Of a stretch of DNA of 7,303 bases, positions 6,515-7,303 are shown piece by piece. The number at the start of each line of letters is the position of its first letter. The stretch's first letter is position 1. The stretch is from Candidatus Sulfotelmatobacter sp. (GTDB lineage: Bacteria; Acidobacteriota; Terriglobia; Terriglobales; Acidobacteriaceae). The stretch covers positions 1 to 7,303 of the forward strand of contig JASICF010000505.1 in assembly GCA_030044775.1 (NCBI GenBank), in the 5' to 3' direction. The notes below the pieces were generated by a model. That model did not search any database. It was not told the origin of the DNA and was given only the letters and a program-made list of their open reading frames with translations. The translations under genes and the position numbers were made by a program.

Positions 6515-7303
6515 CTAGCCGCGCTCCGCGCGCTTTGCCTCACGGCGGCCGTGAAATACGGCAAAGACGCTTGGCACGAAAAACAATGTCGCGACAGTAG
6601 CAAAAAGCAGGCCGCCAATTACGGCGCGGCCAAGCGGAGCATTCTGCTCGCCGCCTTCGCCAAGGCCGAGTGCCATCGGCACCATGCCGATGATCATGGC
6701 CAGTGCCGTCATCAGCACTGGACGTATGCGCGTATAACCAGCCGCAACCGCGGCGCGCACCGCGGGTACGCCTTCATCCATTTGTTCGCGCGCAAAGCTG
6801 ACCATCAGAATCGAGTTCGCCGTGGCGACGCCCATGCACATGACCGCGCCCGTAAGCGAGGGTACGCTGAGCGTGGTGTGCGTAAGCAGCAGAAACCAGC
6901 AAATCCCGGCTAGCGCTCCCGGCAGTGCAGCAATGATGATGAAAGGGTCGAGCCACGATTGAAAATTGATGACGATCAGCAAATAGACAAGCAGAATCGC
7001 TCCGGCCAATCCCGCACCGAGACCGATAAACGAAGCTCGCATGGTGGAAACCTGGCCGCGAACCGTAATTTGCGTGCCGCGCGGCAAGTGACTTTCAAAA
7101 TTCTTTAGGACCTTGTTGGTATCGGCCGCAACTGCTCCTAGATCGCGGTCCTGCGTGCTCGAGTAAACATCGATCACGGGTTGCACATTGTAATGGTTCA
7201 CGCTGGCAGCAGTAGTGACGGGAGTTACCGCGACCAGATTGCCCATCAGTTGCGGCCCTTGCTGCGAATCAACAGGGATATTCAAGAGATCCTGCAGATT
7301 TGT
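6515..7303 (-). CDS. RND efflux inner-membrane permease (AcrB/MexB-like HAE family), C-terminal part
   Basis: The frame is open to the window edge, so only the last 262 residues of a protein usually over 1000 long are present. RND pumps use the proton gradient to push drugs or other amphiphiles into the adaptor-channel conduit. The fragment starts in the second periplasmic porter/docking region (1-88; NHYNVQPVIDVYSS fits the PC2/docking boundary). It then covers the last transmembrane helices: about 92-113, 119-140, 150-172, 195-213 and 226-249. The segment TRIRPVLMTALAMIIGMVPM (191-210) is the conserved TM11 block, with Arg192 and Thr199 matching Arg971 and Thr978 of AcrB. In TM10 the protein reads GVATANSILMVSFA (158-171), placing Ala162 where AcrB has the proton-relay Lys940. 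It ends in a short basic tail. It is probably first of the three efflux genes, although genes beyond the edge cannot be seen. Confidence 0.93.
   Translation of the reverse strand, partial: TNLQDLLNIPVDSQQGPQLMGNLVAVTPVTTAASVNHYNVQPVIDVYSSTQDRDLGAVAADTNKVLKNFESHLPRGTQITVRGQVSTMRASFIGLGAGLAGAILLVYLLIVINFQSWLDPFIIIAALPGALAGICWFLLLTHTTLSVPSLTGAVMCMGVATANSILMVSFAREQMDEGVPAVRAAVAAGYTRIRPVLMTALAMIIGMVPMALGLGEGGEQNAPLGRAVIGGLLFATVATLFFVPSVFAVFHGRREAKRAERG

Overview
The window looks like a chromosomal stretch from a Gram-negative bacterium with moderately high GC and dense gene packing. The surest sign is a three-part RND efflux system with a lipoprotein outer-membrane channel, which needs a double membrane. 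The style of the proteins (a FucP/GluP-type sugar MFS transporter, a long sugar-porter MFS protein, and an RND system of the sort common in soil Acidobacteriota) suggests an acidobacterium. That assignment is inference from general resemblance; no rRNA or marker gene is present.

Layout: positions 1-69 hold the last 22 codons of an unidentified plus-strand gene. After about 110 bases comes a plus-strand FucP/GluP-family sugar/H+ symporter (184-1554; possible GTG start at 139). Tail to tail with it, 7 bases away, is a minus-strand sugar-porter-family MFS transporter (about 3364-1562) carrying a periplasmic insertion of roughly 130 residues. A leader of about 180 bases with a perfect 8-bp hairpin separates it from the minus-strand efflux cluster. 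Reading in the direction of transcription, that cluster is RND inner-membrane pump (C-terminal 262 residues only, running off the window edge at 7303), periplasmic adaptor (6425-5040) and outer-membrane factor (5043-3541). Adaptor and outer-membrane factor overlap by four bases (GTGA), so they are probably translationally coupled.

Working together: the three efflux proteins would form a continuous inner membrane-periplasm-outer membrane export conduit, probably for drugs or other small amphiphilic molecules. The two MFS proteins belong to different sugar-uptake families and probably import hexoses or pentoses; they are not obviously linked to the efflux genes.

I found no RNA gene, mobile element, CRISPR array, phage gene or toxin system. 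I do not see a new multi-gene system here. The points most worth a second look are the large insertion in the sugar porter, the loss of the canonical proton-relay lysine in the pump, the long cytoplasmic tail on the adaptor, and the hairpin with competing arms ahead of the sugar porter.
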